Assembly: GCF_014204795.1 (NCBI RefSeq)
Contig: NZ_JACHMB010000001.1
Coordinates: forward strand, 4,154,001-4,218,000
DNA: 64,000 nt
Origin: Nonomuraea jabiensis
Lineage (GTDB): Bacteria > Actinomycetota > Actinomycetes > Streptosporangiales > Streptosporangiaceae
Direction: 5' to 3'
Of the stretch, positions 6,547 through 15,519 are shown piece by piece (within the stretch, counting starts at the first letter, position 1; each line of letters begins with the position of its first letter). The position numbers and the translations under genes were made by a program. The notes beneath the pieces are model-generated. The model did no database searches, had not been told where the DNA came from, and saw only the letters and a list, made by a program, of their open reading frames with translations.

Positions 6547-8235
6547 CTACTCCCGATCACCCTCTCGCCCAAGCGCCCCCGACCCGCCCGCCCCAGCCCC
6601 GTCACCCGCAGCCCCGTCAGCGGCAGCCCCGTCAGCGGCAGCCCCGTCAGCGGCAGCCCCGTCAGCGGCAGCCCCGTCAGCGGCAGCCCCGTCACCGGCA
6701 GCCCCGTGACCCGTGGGCTCGTCAGCTGAAGGCGCATCGGGCGCGGTGGCCGGAGGTGCGTCCGGCGCAGGGGCGGCGTTCCCTAGCGGGGTCCGGGGCT
6801 CGGAGGGTTTGCGGCGTAGTGCGCGCCCAGCCCCCCGTGCCGAAGCGACCACCACCCGCCCCAACCCTCCCACCAGCAGCGGCACCAGCAGCACCCCCAC
6901 GAAGATGGGCGTAGCCATGTACCGGAAGTCCTGCGCCGAGATGTTGGCCAGCACCGTGAGCTGCTGCCCCGCCACCACGGCCGCCACCCCCAGCACGTAC
7001 CGGTTCCGCAGCGCCAGCGCCCCCAGCGCCACGGCCAGGTACGACACGTACGCCCACAACGCCCCCCGCCACAGCACCCAGTCGTACTGCGGCGCCAGCG
7101 CCCCGGTCAGCCACGGGTCCGCCACCTGGTTCAGCTCCCACGACTGCGGCCGCAGCGAGAAGACCCACCGTCCGGGGAAGTCGGGCACCTTGTTCGGCCC
7201 GACGTAGGTGTCGGCGTTGGGCCGCAGCGAGAACCGGTACGTCATCCCCCCGACGGCGAACTCGTCCTGCACGGGCCGCCACGCGATCGCGCCCCGGCAC
7301 AGCCGGGTGTCGATGACCATGCGGGGTTCGGAGATCAGCAGCCGCTTCCACAGGTCGAGCAGCTCGGAGGCGTGCGCGTCGGCCTGCTGCCAGCTGAAGT
7401 CCCGCCGCCAGATCAGCGGGTTGATCGTGTAGCAGGTCCCGCCGTCCCACCACCGCGTCAGCGGCGCCACGTTGGCCATCAACGCCTTGTCCTGCTCGGT
7501 GAACAGCTCGGGATGGTCCCGGTACGCCACCGCGATGTCGCCGAAGGCCGTGTGGTACACGTACGTCTTGGCCGGGGCCATGATGCCGAACTGCGGGAAC
7601 ACGAGGTTCGTGAGCACGAGCGGCAGGGCCGCGGCGAAGGTGCCGGCGAGCAGCAGGCGTACGCGCATGGTCGTGACGATCACCAGCAGCGCGAGGACGG
7701 CGACGCCCACGACGAGGAAGCCGTTCGCCCGAAAGAGCCCCAATGCGGTGAAGAGCAGTCCGAGCCCGACGAGCGTGGGCACGGTGACGGCGCGTCTGGC
7801 CGCGATCCGGGCGCACACGCCCGCGACGGCGACCGCGCAGATCGTGAACGGCACGTCCTTCCACAGCGTCACCGAGAACGCCCCCACGGGCGGCGCCAGC
7901 GGCATGAGCATCGCCACGAGCGTGGTCGGCAGGCGTGGCGCGCCGAGCGCCTTGAGCGACTGCGCCAGGTACGTCAGCGCCGCCGCCATGGCGGTGGTCT
8001 GCGCGAACGTGACCGCGCCCAGGTCACCCGTCTTGGTGAAGCTCAGCGACAGCAGCGCGTCGTAGAGCACCGAGTGGTCGCTCACCCAGGGGCCGACGAC
8101 GGTGTGGCTGAGGTAGAGGACCGAGTCGCGGCTGAACAGGCCGGGGTAGAAGGCCGCCCACCAGCAGGCGAGGACGGCCTGGATGATCAGGAAGGTCGGG
8201 ATCGCGACCCACGGCCTTGGCTTCGCGGTGCCCAT
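6547..8235 (-). CDS. Polytopic GT-C-like membrane protein with repetitive C-terminal tail
   Basis: The 562-residue protein has about ten hydrophobic segments and the element FYPGLFSRDSVLYL near its N-terminus, an Asp-containing loop typical of DUF6020 and related GT-C glycosyltransferase-like proteins that use lipid-linked sugars. A large extracellular loop (AKTYVYHTAFGDIAVAYRD onwards) follows the middle helices. The last 60 residues are a flexible tail of repeated GAAADGAAADG units encoded by a 15-bp DNA repeat. It starts 6 bp after the deacetylase stop, so the two are probably cotranscribed. Membrane glycan assembly is the likely role; the substrate is unknown. Confidence 0.75.
   Translation of the reverse strand: MGTAKPRPWVAIPTFLIIQAVLACWWAAFYPGLFSRDSVLYLSHTVVGPWVSDHSVLYDALLSLSFTKTGDLGAVTFAQTTAMAAALTYLAQSLKALGAPRLPTTLVAMLMPLAPPVGAFSVTLWKDVPFTICAVAVAGVCARIAARRAVTVPTLVGLGLLFTALGLFRANGFLVVGVAVLALLVIVTTMRVRLLLAGTFAAALPLVLTNLVFPQFGIMAPAKTYVYHTAFGDIAVAYRDHPELFTEQDKALMANVAPLTRWWDGGTCYTINPLIWRRDFSWQQADAHASELLDLWKRLLISEPRMVIDTRLCRGAIAWRPVQDEFAVGGMTYRFSLRPNADTYVGPNKVPDFPGRWVFSLRPQSWELNQVADPWLTGALAPQYDWVLWRGALWAYVSYLAVALGALALRNRYVLGVAAVVAGQQLTVLANISAQDFRYMATPIFVGVLLVPLLVGGLGRVVVASARGAGRALRRKPSEPRTPLGNAAPAPDAPPATAPDAPSADEPTGHGAAGDGAAADGAAADGAAADGAAADGAAADGAAGDGAGAGGSGALGREGDRE
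6600..6715. repeat. 15-bp tandem repeat in coding sequence
   Basis: The unit CCCGTCAGCGGCAGC (plus strand) occurs in about seven copies, the last ones slightly diverged (GTCACCGGCAGC). It encodes the minus-strand GAAAD repeats at the C-terminus of the membrane protein. Copy number is likely to vary between strains. Confidence 0.85.
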
Positions 8236-8241
8236 GGCCGG

Positions 8242-8913
8242 TCAGGGGTAGCTCACTCCGGGCTCGGGTTTCTTGCCGCGTAGCAGGGTCGGCACCGTGA
8301 CGAGGTGGTAGCCCTGCTTCTTGAGCTCCTTGAGGATCGCGGGCATGGCCTTCACGGTCGCCGGGACCGTGTCATGCATGAGAATCACTCCGTCGCGCTT
8401 GGCCAGCCTGAGCACGGCCGCCTTGATCTTCTTGGCGTCACGCAGCTTCCAGTCGAGCGTCGTGCCGGTCCAGAGCACCTGCGCGAGCTCCACCTGATTG
8501 GCCAGCCCCAGCACGCGGTCGTCGGTGTGCCCGTACGGCGGGCGGAACATCGTCGGCCGCAGCCCCGTGGCCTGCTGGATGGCCTCCTGCGTGGTCTTGA
8601 GCTCGTCGAGGATCTGCTCGTCGAGCAGCGTCGGCAGGGAGGCGTGCGACCAGGTGTGGTTGCCGATCGCGTGTCCCTGCGCCAGCGTCTGCCTGGCGAT
8701 CCGTGGCCGCCGCTCCACCTGCTTGCCGACCAGGAAGAACGTGGCCTTGACCCCCTCCTGCTTGAGAATCTTGAGCAGGGTCGGGGTGCCCTCGCCCGGA
8801 CCGTCGTCGAACGTCAGCGCCAGGCACTTGACCCGGTCACAGTCGACCGTCGCCGCCTGGGCGGGCAGCGAGGTCGTGGCCAGTGCGGCCGCCAGCAGGG
8901 CATGAATCACCAC
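8242..8913 (-). CDS. Secreted polysaccharide deacetylase (NodB domain, CE4)
   Basis: The 223-residue protein has a short signal peptide (about residues 1-20, ending SLPAQA) and a NodB homology domain. The five CE4 motifs are visible: TFDDGP (metal Asp and catalytic base), NHTWSH (the two metal His), RPPYG, the DWK region near the fourth motif, and ILMHDT with the catalytic His. It would remove N-acetyl or similar groups from an extracellular polysaccharide or peptidoglycan. The gene lies between a methyltransferase and a GT-C-like membrane protein, so a surface polymer is the likely substrate. Confidence 0.9.
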   Translation of the reverse strand: MVIHALLAAALATTSLPAQAATVDCDRVKCLALTFDDGPGEGTPTLLKILKQEGVKATFFLVGKQVERRPRIARQTLAQGHAIGNHTWSHASLPTLLDEQILDELKTTQEAIQQATGLRPTMFRPPYGHTDDRVLGLANQVELAQVLWTGTTLDWKLRDAKKIKAAVLRLAKRDGVILMHDTVPATVKAMPAILKELKKQGYHLVTVPTLLRGKKPEPGVSYP

Positions 8914-8978
8914 GGATCACAGCCTAGGGCCAATGCGCGCACACCGTGGAACACCCCTACGTCTCGGTCTGAACACGC

Positions 8979-9677
8979 TCATCTCCCGAGCCGGGCCCGC
9001 AGGAACAGCGTGACGCCCTTGAGCGACTTGACCGGCAGGTAGCGCTCGGCCCGCACGACCGCCGACAGTCCCGCGTTGACCAGGAGCGGCACCTTGCGCA
9101 GGTCGCTGCCCCTGGATCGGCGGCGGTGCCGGGCGACGAGGGGGCGGAGCAGCACGTTCCAGCTCCAGACGCGATCGACCTTCAGCCCGGCCTGCTCCAC
9201 CACGACGGTCAGCGACTCGCGGGCGTATCGGCGTACGTGCCCGACCGCGTCGTCATGGGCCGACCACAGCGCCATGTCGCACGGGACCGCGATCAGCGCG
9301 TGCCCGCCGGGCGCCAGCACCCGGGCGATCTCCTCCACGACCAGGTGGTCCTCGCGGACGTGCTCCAGCACGTCGAACGCCGTCACCAGGTCCAGGCTCC
9401 CCGGCTCGAACGGCAGCGCCCGCGCGTCGGCGCGCACCGCCTTGAGCCCGCGCTGCCTGGCCACCTCGACCGCCGTCGCGCACGAGTCCGTCGCGGTCGC
9501 CTCCCAGCCCGCCTCGACCAGCACTCTGGTGTTCCCGCCGCCGGCCGCGCCGATGTCCAGCGCCCGCCCGGGGCGGCCCAGCCCGCGCAGCTCCCTGCGC
9601 AGGATGGCCCGGCGCTCGCGGTACCACCAGTGGGTGTCCTCGAGCGCGATCAGGCGGCGGATCTCAGTGGTTTCCAT
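8979..9677 (-). CDS. SAM-dependent methyltransferase (class I)
   Basis: The 232-residue protein begins METTEIRRLIALEDTHWWY, a common opening of methyltransferases in glycan loci. The SAM motif is ALDIGAAGGGNTRVL (39-53), with FDVLEHVREDHLVVEE (101-116) as motif II and VLAPGGHALIAVP (120-132) as motif III. The start ATG 9677 lies 2 bp after the stop of the GT2-GtrA gene, so the pair is translationally linked. It could methylate a sugar or a lipid intermediate. Confidence 0.85.
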   Translation of the reverse strand: METTEIRRLIALEDTHWWYRERRAILRRELRGLGRPGRALDIGAAGGGNTRVLVEAGWEATATDSCATAVEVARQRGLKAVRADARALPFEPGSLDLVTAFDVLEHVREDHLVVEEIARVLAPGGHALIAVPCDMALWSAHDDAVGHVRRYARESLTVVVEQAGLKVDRVWSWNVLLRPLVARHRRRSRGSDLRKVPLLVNAGLSAVVRAERYLPVKSLKGVTLFLRARLGR

Positions 9678-9679
9678 GA

Positions 9680-10891
9680 TCAGTTCCTCGTACGGGAGAA
9701 GGCCCGGCGGTCCAGGGCGGTGAAGCGGATCAAGGTGAGCAGGCAGTACGTGCCGGCGACCGCGCTGACCTCCGCCAGCCGCCCGGCGCCGCGCGGCAGC
9801 GCGAGCACGGCCATGGTGGTGAGGGCGTAGTGGGCCAGGAAAAGCGTCGCCGCCCGCGCGTGCATGGCGGTGCGCCGGTGGAATGTCCAGCGGCGGTTCG
9901 CCTCGGTGCTGACGACTCCGGCGAGGACGAGCGCGGCGAAATTCGTCAGCGCCGGCGACCAGACATCGCGCAGCGGCAGATAAATGAGCGCGTACAGAAT
10001 CGCGGAAACAACGCCTGCCACGGCGAACGACGTGAATTTCGCCGTCGTCACCGTGAGGGGCCGCGCCACGACCGCGTCCGGATGCGTGGGCGTCAGCTCG
10101 GGCCGCGCCACCTCGACGCGGGCCCGGCCCATCGACATCGACCAGGCGACCCTGGCCAGCCCCTTCAGGTCGTCGACGGCCGTCCTGACGATCTTCACGC
10201 GCGAGTCGGTGTCCTCGATCCAGTCCACGGGCACCTCGTGCACGCGCAGGCCGTTGTGCTCGGCCAGCAGGAGCAGCTCGGTGTCGAAGAACCACGAGTC
10301 GTCCTCGACCTTGGCCATCAGCGGCCTGACCACGTCGGCCCTGGCCGCCTTGAAGCCGCACTGGGCGTCGCTGAAGCGGACGCCGAAGCCGTACCTGAGC
10401 AGGGCGTTGTAGGCGCGCGACACCACCTCCCGGCGCAGCGAGCGGCGGGTGCGCGCGCCGCGGGCGAGCCGCGTGCCGATGGCGATCTCGGAGTGGCCGC
10501 CGGCCACCGACGCGACCAGCGGGAACAGGGCGCCGAGGCCGGTGGACAGGTCGACGTCCATGTACGCCACGATGTCGGCGGGGCTGTCCTGCCAGGCCGC
10601 GCGCAGCGCCGCGCCCCGGCCCCGGATGTCGAGCCGGCGGACGTGTACGCGCTCGAACTGCCCGGCCAGCTCGTTCGCGACCGGCCAGGTGGCGTCGGTG
10701 CTGCCGTTGTCGACGATCGTGATGCGCCACGGCAGCGGGAAGCCGTCGCCGAGGAAGCGCGCCAGCGTGCGGACGCAGCCGGGCAGCGCGCGTTCCTCGT
10801 TGAGCACGGGGATGACGATGTCGACGCTCGCCAGCCGGGCCGTGGTGTCGAGAACGCGGGGGCTCGGCTCCGTCGCGGCACGCGTTTTCAT
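9680..10891 (-). CDS. GT2 glycosyltransferase fused to a GtrA membrane domain
   Basis: The 403-residue protein has an N-terminal dolichyl-phosphate-mannose-synthase-like GT2 domain (about 22-250): IVIPVLNEE, VDNGSTD and the nucleotide-sugar DVD motif (YMDVDLSTG), plus DAQCGFKA and DSWFFDTELL. The C-terminal 120 residues contain four predicted membrane helices and match GtrA. Such fusions make polyprenyl-phosphate-linked sugars and move them across the membrane for GT-C enzymes. Two GT-C-like proteins are encoded next to it (6547-8235 and 11001-13274) and are plausible users. Confidence 0.88.
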   Translation of the reverse strand: MKTRAATEPSPRVLDTTARLASVDIVIPVLNEERALPGCVRTLARFLGDGFPLPWRITIVDNGSTDATWPVANELAGQFERVHVRRLDIRGRGAALRAAWQDSPADIVAYMDVDLSTGLGALFPLVASVAGGHSEIAIGTRLARGARTRRSLRREVVSRAYNALLRYGFGVRFSDAQCGFKAARADVVRPLMAKVEDDSWFFDTELLLLAEHNGLRVHEVPVDWIEDTDSRVKIVRTAVDDLKGLARVAWSMSMGRARVEVARPELTPTHPDAVVARPLTVTTAKFTSFAVAGVVSAILYALIYLPLRDVWSPALTNFAALVLAGVVSTEANRRWTFHRRTAMHARAATLFLAHYALTTMAVLALPRGAGRLAEVSAVAGTYCLLTLIRFTALDRRAFSRTRN

Positions 10892-11000
10892 GGGAGTCCC
10901 TGATCCTGATTGGTGGCCGTACGTCCACGGAAATGGTCCTGGGGCCGTCCAGCGTGGCGCGGGCCGTTTCTCCGCAGCATTCCGTGAGGGGGCGAGACTT

Positions 11001-13274
11001 TTACCGGGCGGTGAGCCGGTAAACGGAGAAGGACGAATTACGGAAGCGCAGCCGCGCGTATTTCCCCAATTCCGGGTTCATCCCGGTGAAGAGCCACTTG
11101 ACGCCGTAGTCCTCGGCGAGGCGCCGGACGTTCTCCGCCGTGGGCGTGCGGAAGGCCGCGTCGTTGGCCGTCAGCCGTACGGGATCCGCGAAGGGCACCT
11201 CGAGATACGGCAGGACGAACAGCTTCGCCCGCGACAGCGTGCTCTCCGCGTACGCCCACCCCTCGACCAGCACCCGCCGCTCGGTGAACCCCGACACCCA
11301 GTAGTGCCGGCTGTCGCACCCCGGCGCTTCGACGGGACGGCAGTGCAGGTCGGTGGCCACCACGTCGCCGGGCGAGGAGTGCGCGCGCAACCACCGCCCC
11401 GCACTCAGCGCCCCCGCGGGGATCTCCACCTCCCGGCCCTCGGGCACCACCCGCAGGACCAGCTCGCGCGCGGAGGCCGGCACCGCGTACCCCGCCAGCA
11501 GGGCCACCACCGCCAGCACGGCCCCGCGCCGCCACAACAGCACCCCCGCCACCACCACGAGCACGAGGTACGGCACCACCACCCGCACCGCCGCGTCGCC
11601 GGGCACCTCGATCCACGCGGCGAGCAGCGCGACCCCCGCCCCCGCCGCGACCATGGCCCACGGCACCCGCCGCCCGGCCACCCCGCACACCGCGGCGACC
11701 GACAGGTAGGGCCGGACGCTCTCCAGGAAGTAGAGCTGCGAGTCCGACGGATGCCCGAGCACCACCGCCGCACCGATCCCCGCCGCCCCCATGCCGAGCA
11801 GCAGCGACATGGACGGCTCCAGCGCCCGCCGGCCCAGCGCCGCCACCCCGCCCCACACGCAGAGCAGGCAGAACAGGTGCACGACGGTCAGGATCAGCAA
11901 CGGCGTCACCGGCACGGCGGCCAGCTCGGGCGCCGCCACCCCCGTCACCAGCCCCCAGAGCCCCCGCATCGTCGCGAACGGCGCGATCGTCGTCCCCTGG
12001 GACCCCCGCCCGAACACCACGAACTGCGCGACCAGCAGGCACGCCAGCGTGATCCCGGCCGCGCCGAGCCACGCGCCCGGCACCCGCCGCTCCACCGCCC
12101 ACCGCACGGCCACCACGACCAGCAGCCCCGCCAGCAGCAACGGCAGGAACGTGGCCTTCGCCCCGGTCAGCGCCAGCATCAGCACGACCAGCGCCACCCA
12201 GCACCCCCGCCCGCCGGTCACCAGCGGCCCGCCGGTCAGCAGCCGCCCGCCGGTCACCAGCGGCCCGCCGGTCAGCAGCCGCCTGCTGGTCAGCAGCAGC
12301 ACCACGGGCGCGAACAGCAGCGCCCCGAACGTCTGCGTCGGGCTGGCCCAGGCGGTGAACATCGGCCGCGTCGTGAAGACCACGCCCTCCTGTAGGACCG
12401 GGCCCAGCAGGAAGTACGCGACCCCGACCGCCGCGACCCCGGCGCCCCAGCTCCCGCCCAGCCGCCGCCCGAGCACCGCCACCAGCACCACCAGGGCCGC
12501 CGTCATCGGCAGCGTGGCCAGCCGGTAGACCAGCGTCACCGGCTCGATCCCGGTCACCCAGCTCGTGGCGGCCAGCTCGGCGTAGACGAACCAGTGGTAG
12601 GACAGCCGCTCGCCCAGCACGGACGGCAGGGTGGGCGGCACGTGGTGCTTGACCTCGCCGACCAGCGCCAGGTGGTAGGGCAGGTCCACGTACGCGGCGG
12701 AGACCGGCACGCGGTAGAGGTTGAGCGTGCTCCACGCGATCAGGTAGGCGACGACCCCCGCCAGCGCCCACGCGCACCACGCGGGCAGGCGCTCCCTTTC
12801 GGCCTCGCCCGCCGACGCGCTCCACGCCGGCGTGCGCTCCCTTTCGGCCCCGCCTCGCCAGTGTCGCCGCTCCCTGGGGGCCTCGCCCCGCCAGTGCCGC
12901 CGCAGCCGGGGCACGCAGGTGAACGCGCAGAGCACTCCCGCGGACGGCACCAGCACGAGCAGCGGCGCCCCGGCCGTCCTGGCCGGGAGGTAGGCCAGGA
13001 CCTCGACCGCGTACCCCAGCGCCAGCCCCGCCGCGACGTCCTCGGCCACCGACCTCCCGCCGCCGGTCAGCGCCCGCCACAGCAGCGTCCCGGGCAGCGC
13101 CACCCCCGCCCCCAGATAGGCCGCGAAAACGGCCAGGTCACGGGCGGAGACCCCGCACCACAGGAACACGGCCACCGCACCGGCGCACAGGACCCCCGCG
13201 GGCACCCACCCGAGCCACCGCCTGGACGACGCCGGCCGCCGGGCGAGCCAGGCCGCGGGGGGCGCGAACGTCAT
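11001..13274 (-). CDS. Large polytopic membrane protein, GT-C-like
   Basis: The 757-residue product has at least 15 hydrophobic segments and a soluble C-terminal domain (about 600-757) with SSPGDVVATDLHC and ending SSFSVYRLTAR. The architecture resembles GT-C lipid-linked glycosyltransferases of actinomycete glycan loci, with VDLPYHLALVGEV and LSYHWFVYAE in an early loop. ATG 13274 overlaps the stop of the LuxC-like gene by 4 bp (ATGA). Two internal segments are repeats: LLTGGPLVTGG units near 325-345 and a basic RHWRGE/AERER segment near 125-165. Confidence 0.75.
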   Translation of the reverse strand: MTFAPPAAWLARRPASSRRWLGWVPAGVLCAGAVAVFLWCGVSARDLAVFAAYLGAGVALPGTLLWRALTGGGRSVAEDVAAGLALGYAVEVLAYLPARTAGAPLLVLVPSAGVLCAFTCVPRLRRHWRGEAPRERRHWRGGAERERTPAWSASAGEAERERLPAWCAWALAGVVAYLIAWSTLNLYRVPVSAAYVDLPYHLALVGEVKHHVPPTLPSVLGERLSYHWFVYAELAATSWVTGIEPVTLVYRLATLPMTAALVVLVAVLGRRLGGSWGAGVAAVGVAYFLLGPVLQEGVVFTTRPMFTAWASPTQTFGALLFAPVVLLLTSRRLLTGGPLVTGGRLLTGGPLVTGGRGCWVALVVLMLALTGAKATFLPLLLAGLLVVVAVRWAVERRVPGAWLGAAGITLACLLVAQFVVFGRGSQGTTIAPFATMRGLWGLVTGVAAPELAAVPVTPLLILTVVHLFCLLCVWGGVAALGRRALEPSMSLLLGMGAAGIGAAVVLGHPSDSQLYFLESVRPYLSVAAVCGVAGRRVPWAMVAAGAGVALLAAWIEVPGDAAVRVVVPYLVLVVVAGVLLWRRGAVLAVVALLAGYAVPASARELVLRVVPEGREVEIPAGALSAGRWLRAHSSPGDVVATDLHCRPVEAPGCDSRHYWVSGFTERRVLVEGWAYAESTLSRAKLFVLPYLEVPFADPVRLTANDAAFRTPTAENVRRLAEDYGVKWLFTGMNPELGKYARLRFRNSSFSVYRLTAR
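12218..12300. repeat. Short tandem repeat in the GT-C-like gene
   Basis: A 36-bp unit alternating AGCGGCCCGCCGGTCAGC and AGCCGCCCGCCGGTCACC-like halves occurs about twice. It encodes the repeated LLTGGPLVTGG loop in the membrane protein. Confidence 0.7.
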
Positions 13275-14491
13275 CTGATCACGGTCACCAGTCGCGTGAA
13301 CTCGGCCGGGAGATCGAACCCGTCCCACACCCGATGGAAGCTCAGCGCGCTCCCGATCGGCACCATGCGATCGACCCCGCGCCCGCCCAGCTCTCTGGCC
13401 AGCCGCTCCAGCTCGCCCCTGGCGAACCCGAAGTGCGTCATCGTCTGGTCGCGCCGCTCGACCAGCGAGCCCAGCTCGGCCAGCGACCCGAGCCTGGCGT
13501 GCGCGAACGTACCGGCGCCCAGCCACTGCCTGGGCGCGGCGGCGGCGGCCGACAGCGTCACGTTGGCCAGCGCGTTGCCCCGGAACTCGATGCTCTCGGC
13601 CAGCCCGTCGGCGGCCAGGCCGTAGGTGGAGACCCGCTTCTCCACGGCCATCGCGGCGTCGACGCCCCACCCGCGGACCGCGACCACGCGCGACACGTGC
13701 TCGCAGAAGTCGGTCCGCGCCGCGTCGCAGTCGCCCTCCGCGCCCACCCAGAACACCGTCCGGGGTGAGGAGCAGGCGGCCTGGTCGAACCAGTAGGTGT
13801 CGTTGACGAAGCCCTCGGCCACGGTGACCCGCGCGGCCCGGGGCGCGCAGAGCCAGGCCGCCGCCCCCACGACGGCGAACGAGGAGCGGTCGGGGAAGAC
13901 CAGGTCGCGGGCGTGCGGGGCGAGCGGGTGGCGCCGCATCTCCTGCACGGTACGGTCGCCGCCCCACACCACCCGCAGGTCGCAGGCCGCGGAGAGCGCG
14001 GCGGTGACGCTGTCGCTGCGGCCGTAGGAGACGATGCGCTGGGTCGCCGCTATGACGGGGTCGGCGTCGGCCAGCGCGTCGTGCAACGTCTCCAGGATGA
14101 CCTCGGCGACCGGGCCGGAACGCGGCGACAGGCGCACGATGTTGCGGTTTCCCATCAGCGCCGACAGGGCCCAGGAGTAGACGAAGACGGTGTCGACGTT
14201 GGCGGGCGGGACGTGGAAGACCAGGCCGCGCGGGACGCGTACGTGCTCGTTGGCGAGGCCGTCGACGGTGCGGGCCAGCTCGCTGGGGCGCAGGAAGAAG
14301 CCGAGCGAGCCCAGCTCGGGGTGACGCCGCGCCAGCACGGGCCGCAGCAGCCGCCTGCCGAAGGCCGACAGGAACTCGCGTACCCGCTCGTCGCCCACGT
14401 CGAGCCCGCCGCGCAGCTCGCCCAGCAGGTCCTCGGCGGAGGCCGGCGCGGCGGCGGGGAAGCGTACGTCGAGCTTCGGGTCGTCCAGCAT
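13271..14491 (-). CDS. LuxC-like acyl-CoA/acyl-enzyme reductase
   Basis: The 406-residue protein belongs to the LuxC acyl reductase family, related to aldehyde dehydrogenases. LuxC takes an acyl group handed over by LuxE as a thioester and reduces it with NADPH to an aldehyde. The catalytic Cys region is visible as FDQAACSSPRTVFW, with Cys240 in the QxxCSSP context of LuxC. An upstream segment VFHVPPANVDTVFVYSW fits the cofactor-binding half. The start ATG 14491 shares one base with the stop of the LuxE-like gene (TGATG). Pairing with LuxE, ACP, ligase and SDR genes suggests the substrate is an ACP- or LuxE-bound acyl group. No luxAB is present. Confidence 0.85.
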   Translation of the reverse strand: MLDDPKLDVRFPAAAPASAEDLLGELRGGLDVGDERVREFLSAFGRRLLRPVLARRHPELGSLGFFLRPSELARTVDGLANEHVRVPRGLVFHVPPANVDTVFVYSWALSALMGNRNIVRLSPRSGPVAEVILETLHDALADADPVIAATQRIVSYGRSDSVTAALSAACDLRVVWGGDRTVQEMRRHPLAPHARDLVFPDRSSFAVVGAAAWLCAPRAARVTVAEGFVNDTYWFDQAACSSPRTVFWVGAEGDCDAARTDFCEHVSRVVAVRGWGVDAAMAVEKRVSTYGLAADGLAESIEFRGNALANVTLSAAAAAPRQWLGAGTFAHARLGSLAELGSLVERRDQTMTHFGFARGELERLARELGGRGVDRMVPIGSALSFHRVWDGFDLPAEFTRLVTVIR

Positions 14492-15519
14492 CAGCCCCGC
14501 CCCATGGTGTCGCTGCAGCCGCGCGCCTCGGCCCTGGGCAGCCTGCCCAGCACCTCGAACCGCTTGCCCGGCCAGCACCCGTCGTCGACGCCGCGCACCA
14601 CGCCCAGGTCCTCGGTCAGCAGGACATGGCCCGGGTAGGAGGTGGGCAGCGTGCTGACGACCTCGATCAGCCCTGGCTCGCCGACGGGGACCTCCTGCCA
14701 GGTCTCCGGGTCGCGGACCACGACATCGGCGAAGTCGGGGCAGTAGAGCCCGTCGCCGTCGGGGCCCTCCAGGAAGACGGTCCCGATCTGCTCGACCATC
14801 CCGTAGAAGTTGTGCACCCGGGTCAGCCCGCACTCGGCCGCCAGCCGCCGCCGGAACTCGGCGTTGTCGACCGCCTGCTCGGCCAGCCGCTTCCACCCGC
14901 CGGAGTGGACCAGCACCCCCTGCGACAGGTCCGCCCCGAGGTCGCGCAGGTGGAGCCAGACCATGAACGTGAATCCGAAGATCAGGAACCGCTCGCCGCC
15001 GTAGCGGGCCAGGAACCCCTTGACCGCCTCGGCGTCCACGCGGCCCCGCTCGTCGAGCACGAACGTGTGGTCCCTGCCGAAGTTCATCATCCCGAGCACC
15101 CCGGCGCCGCGGGCGCTCAGCGTGGGGTCGCGGACGACCGAGCGGCTGTCCACGACCAGCATCGGCAGGCGCCGCCCGCCCAGCACCTCCCTGAGGGTGG
15201 CCGCCAGCATGCGCGGCTGCGTCGCGGCGGCCTCGCGGTCGAGGTAGATCCGGCTCGGCCGCTGCCCGGTGGTCCCGCTGGAGGTCAGCACCCTGAACAC
15301 CTGGTCCTCGGGCACGCTGCGCAGCTCGTGCGTCTTGAACAGCCGCACCGGCAGCCAGGGCAGGTCCGAGAGCCGCTCGTACGGGGGTCTGGCCTGGATG
15401 GCGTCGAGGACCCGCCGGTAGGGGGCGCACGCCCGCCGATGCCGCTCGGTCAGCGCCGCCAGCTCGCTCACCAGCGCCACCTCCCGCTGAGGCTCCGCCA
15501 GACTGAAAACGCTCATCAT
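14491..15519 (-). CDS. LuxE-like acyl-protein synthetase
   Basis: This 342-residue member of the LuxE/acyl-protein synthetase branch of adenylating enzymes activates a carboxylic acid as acyl-AMP and passes it to a Cys before transfer to LuxC. Visible motifs are the phosphate loop TSSGTTGQ (79-86), NFGRDHTF (146-153), VHSGGWKR (204-211) and HNFYGMVEQIG (236-246). Length fits LuxE (about 340-370). The start could be ATG 15519 (ATGA overlap with the ligase gene) or ATG 15516 (TGATG). Translational coupling on both sides argues that it works directly with the ligase and the LuxC-like reductase. Confidence 0.85.
   Translation of the reverse strand: MMSVFSLAEPQREVALVSELAALTERHRRACAPYRRVLDAIQARPPYERLSDLPWLPVRLFKTHELRSVPEDQVFRVLTSSGTTGQRPSRIYLDREAAATQPRMLAATLREVLGGRRLPMLVVDSRSVVRDPTLSARGAGVLGMMNFGRDHTFVLDERGRVDAEAVKGFLARYGGERFLIFGFTFMVWLHLRDLGADLSQGVLVHSGGWKRLAEQAVDNAEFRRRLAAECGLTRVHNFYGMVEQIGTVFLEGPDGDGLYCPDFADVVVRDPETWQEVPVGEPGLIEVVSTLPTSYPGHVLLTEDLGVVRGVDDGCWPGKRFEVLGRLPRAEARGCSDTMGRG

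Noticed and set aside
13271..15519. Bioluminescence (lux) operon
   Set aside because: Only luxC- and luxE-like genes are present; no luxA, luxB or luxD is visible anywhere in the window.
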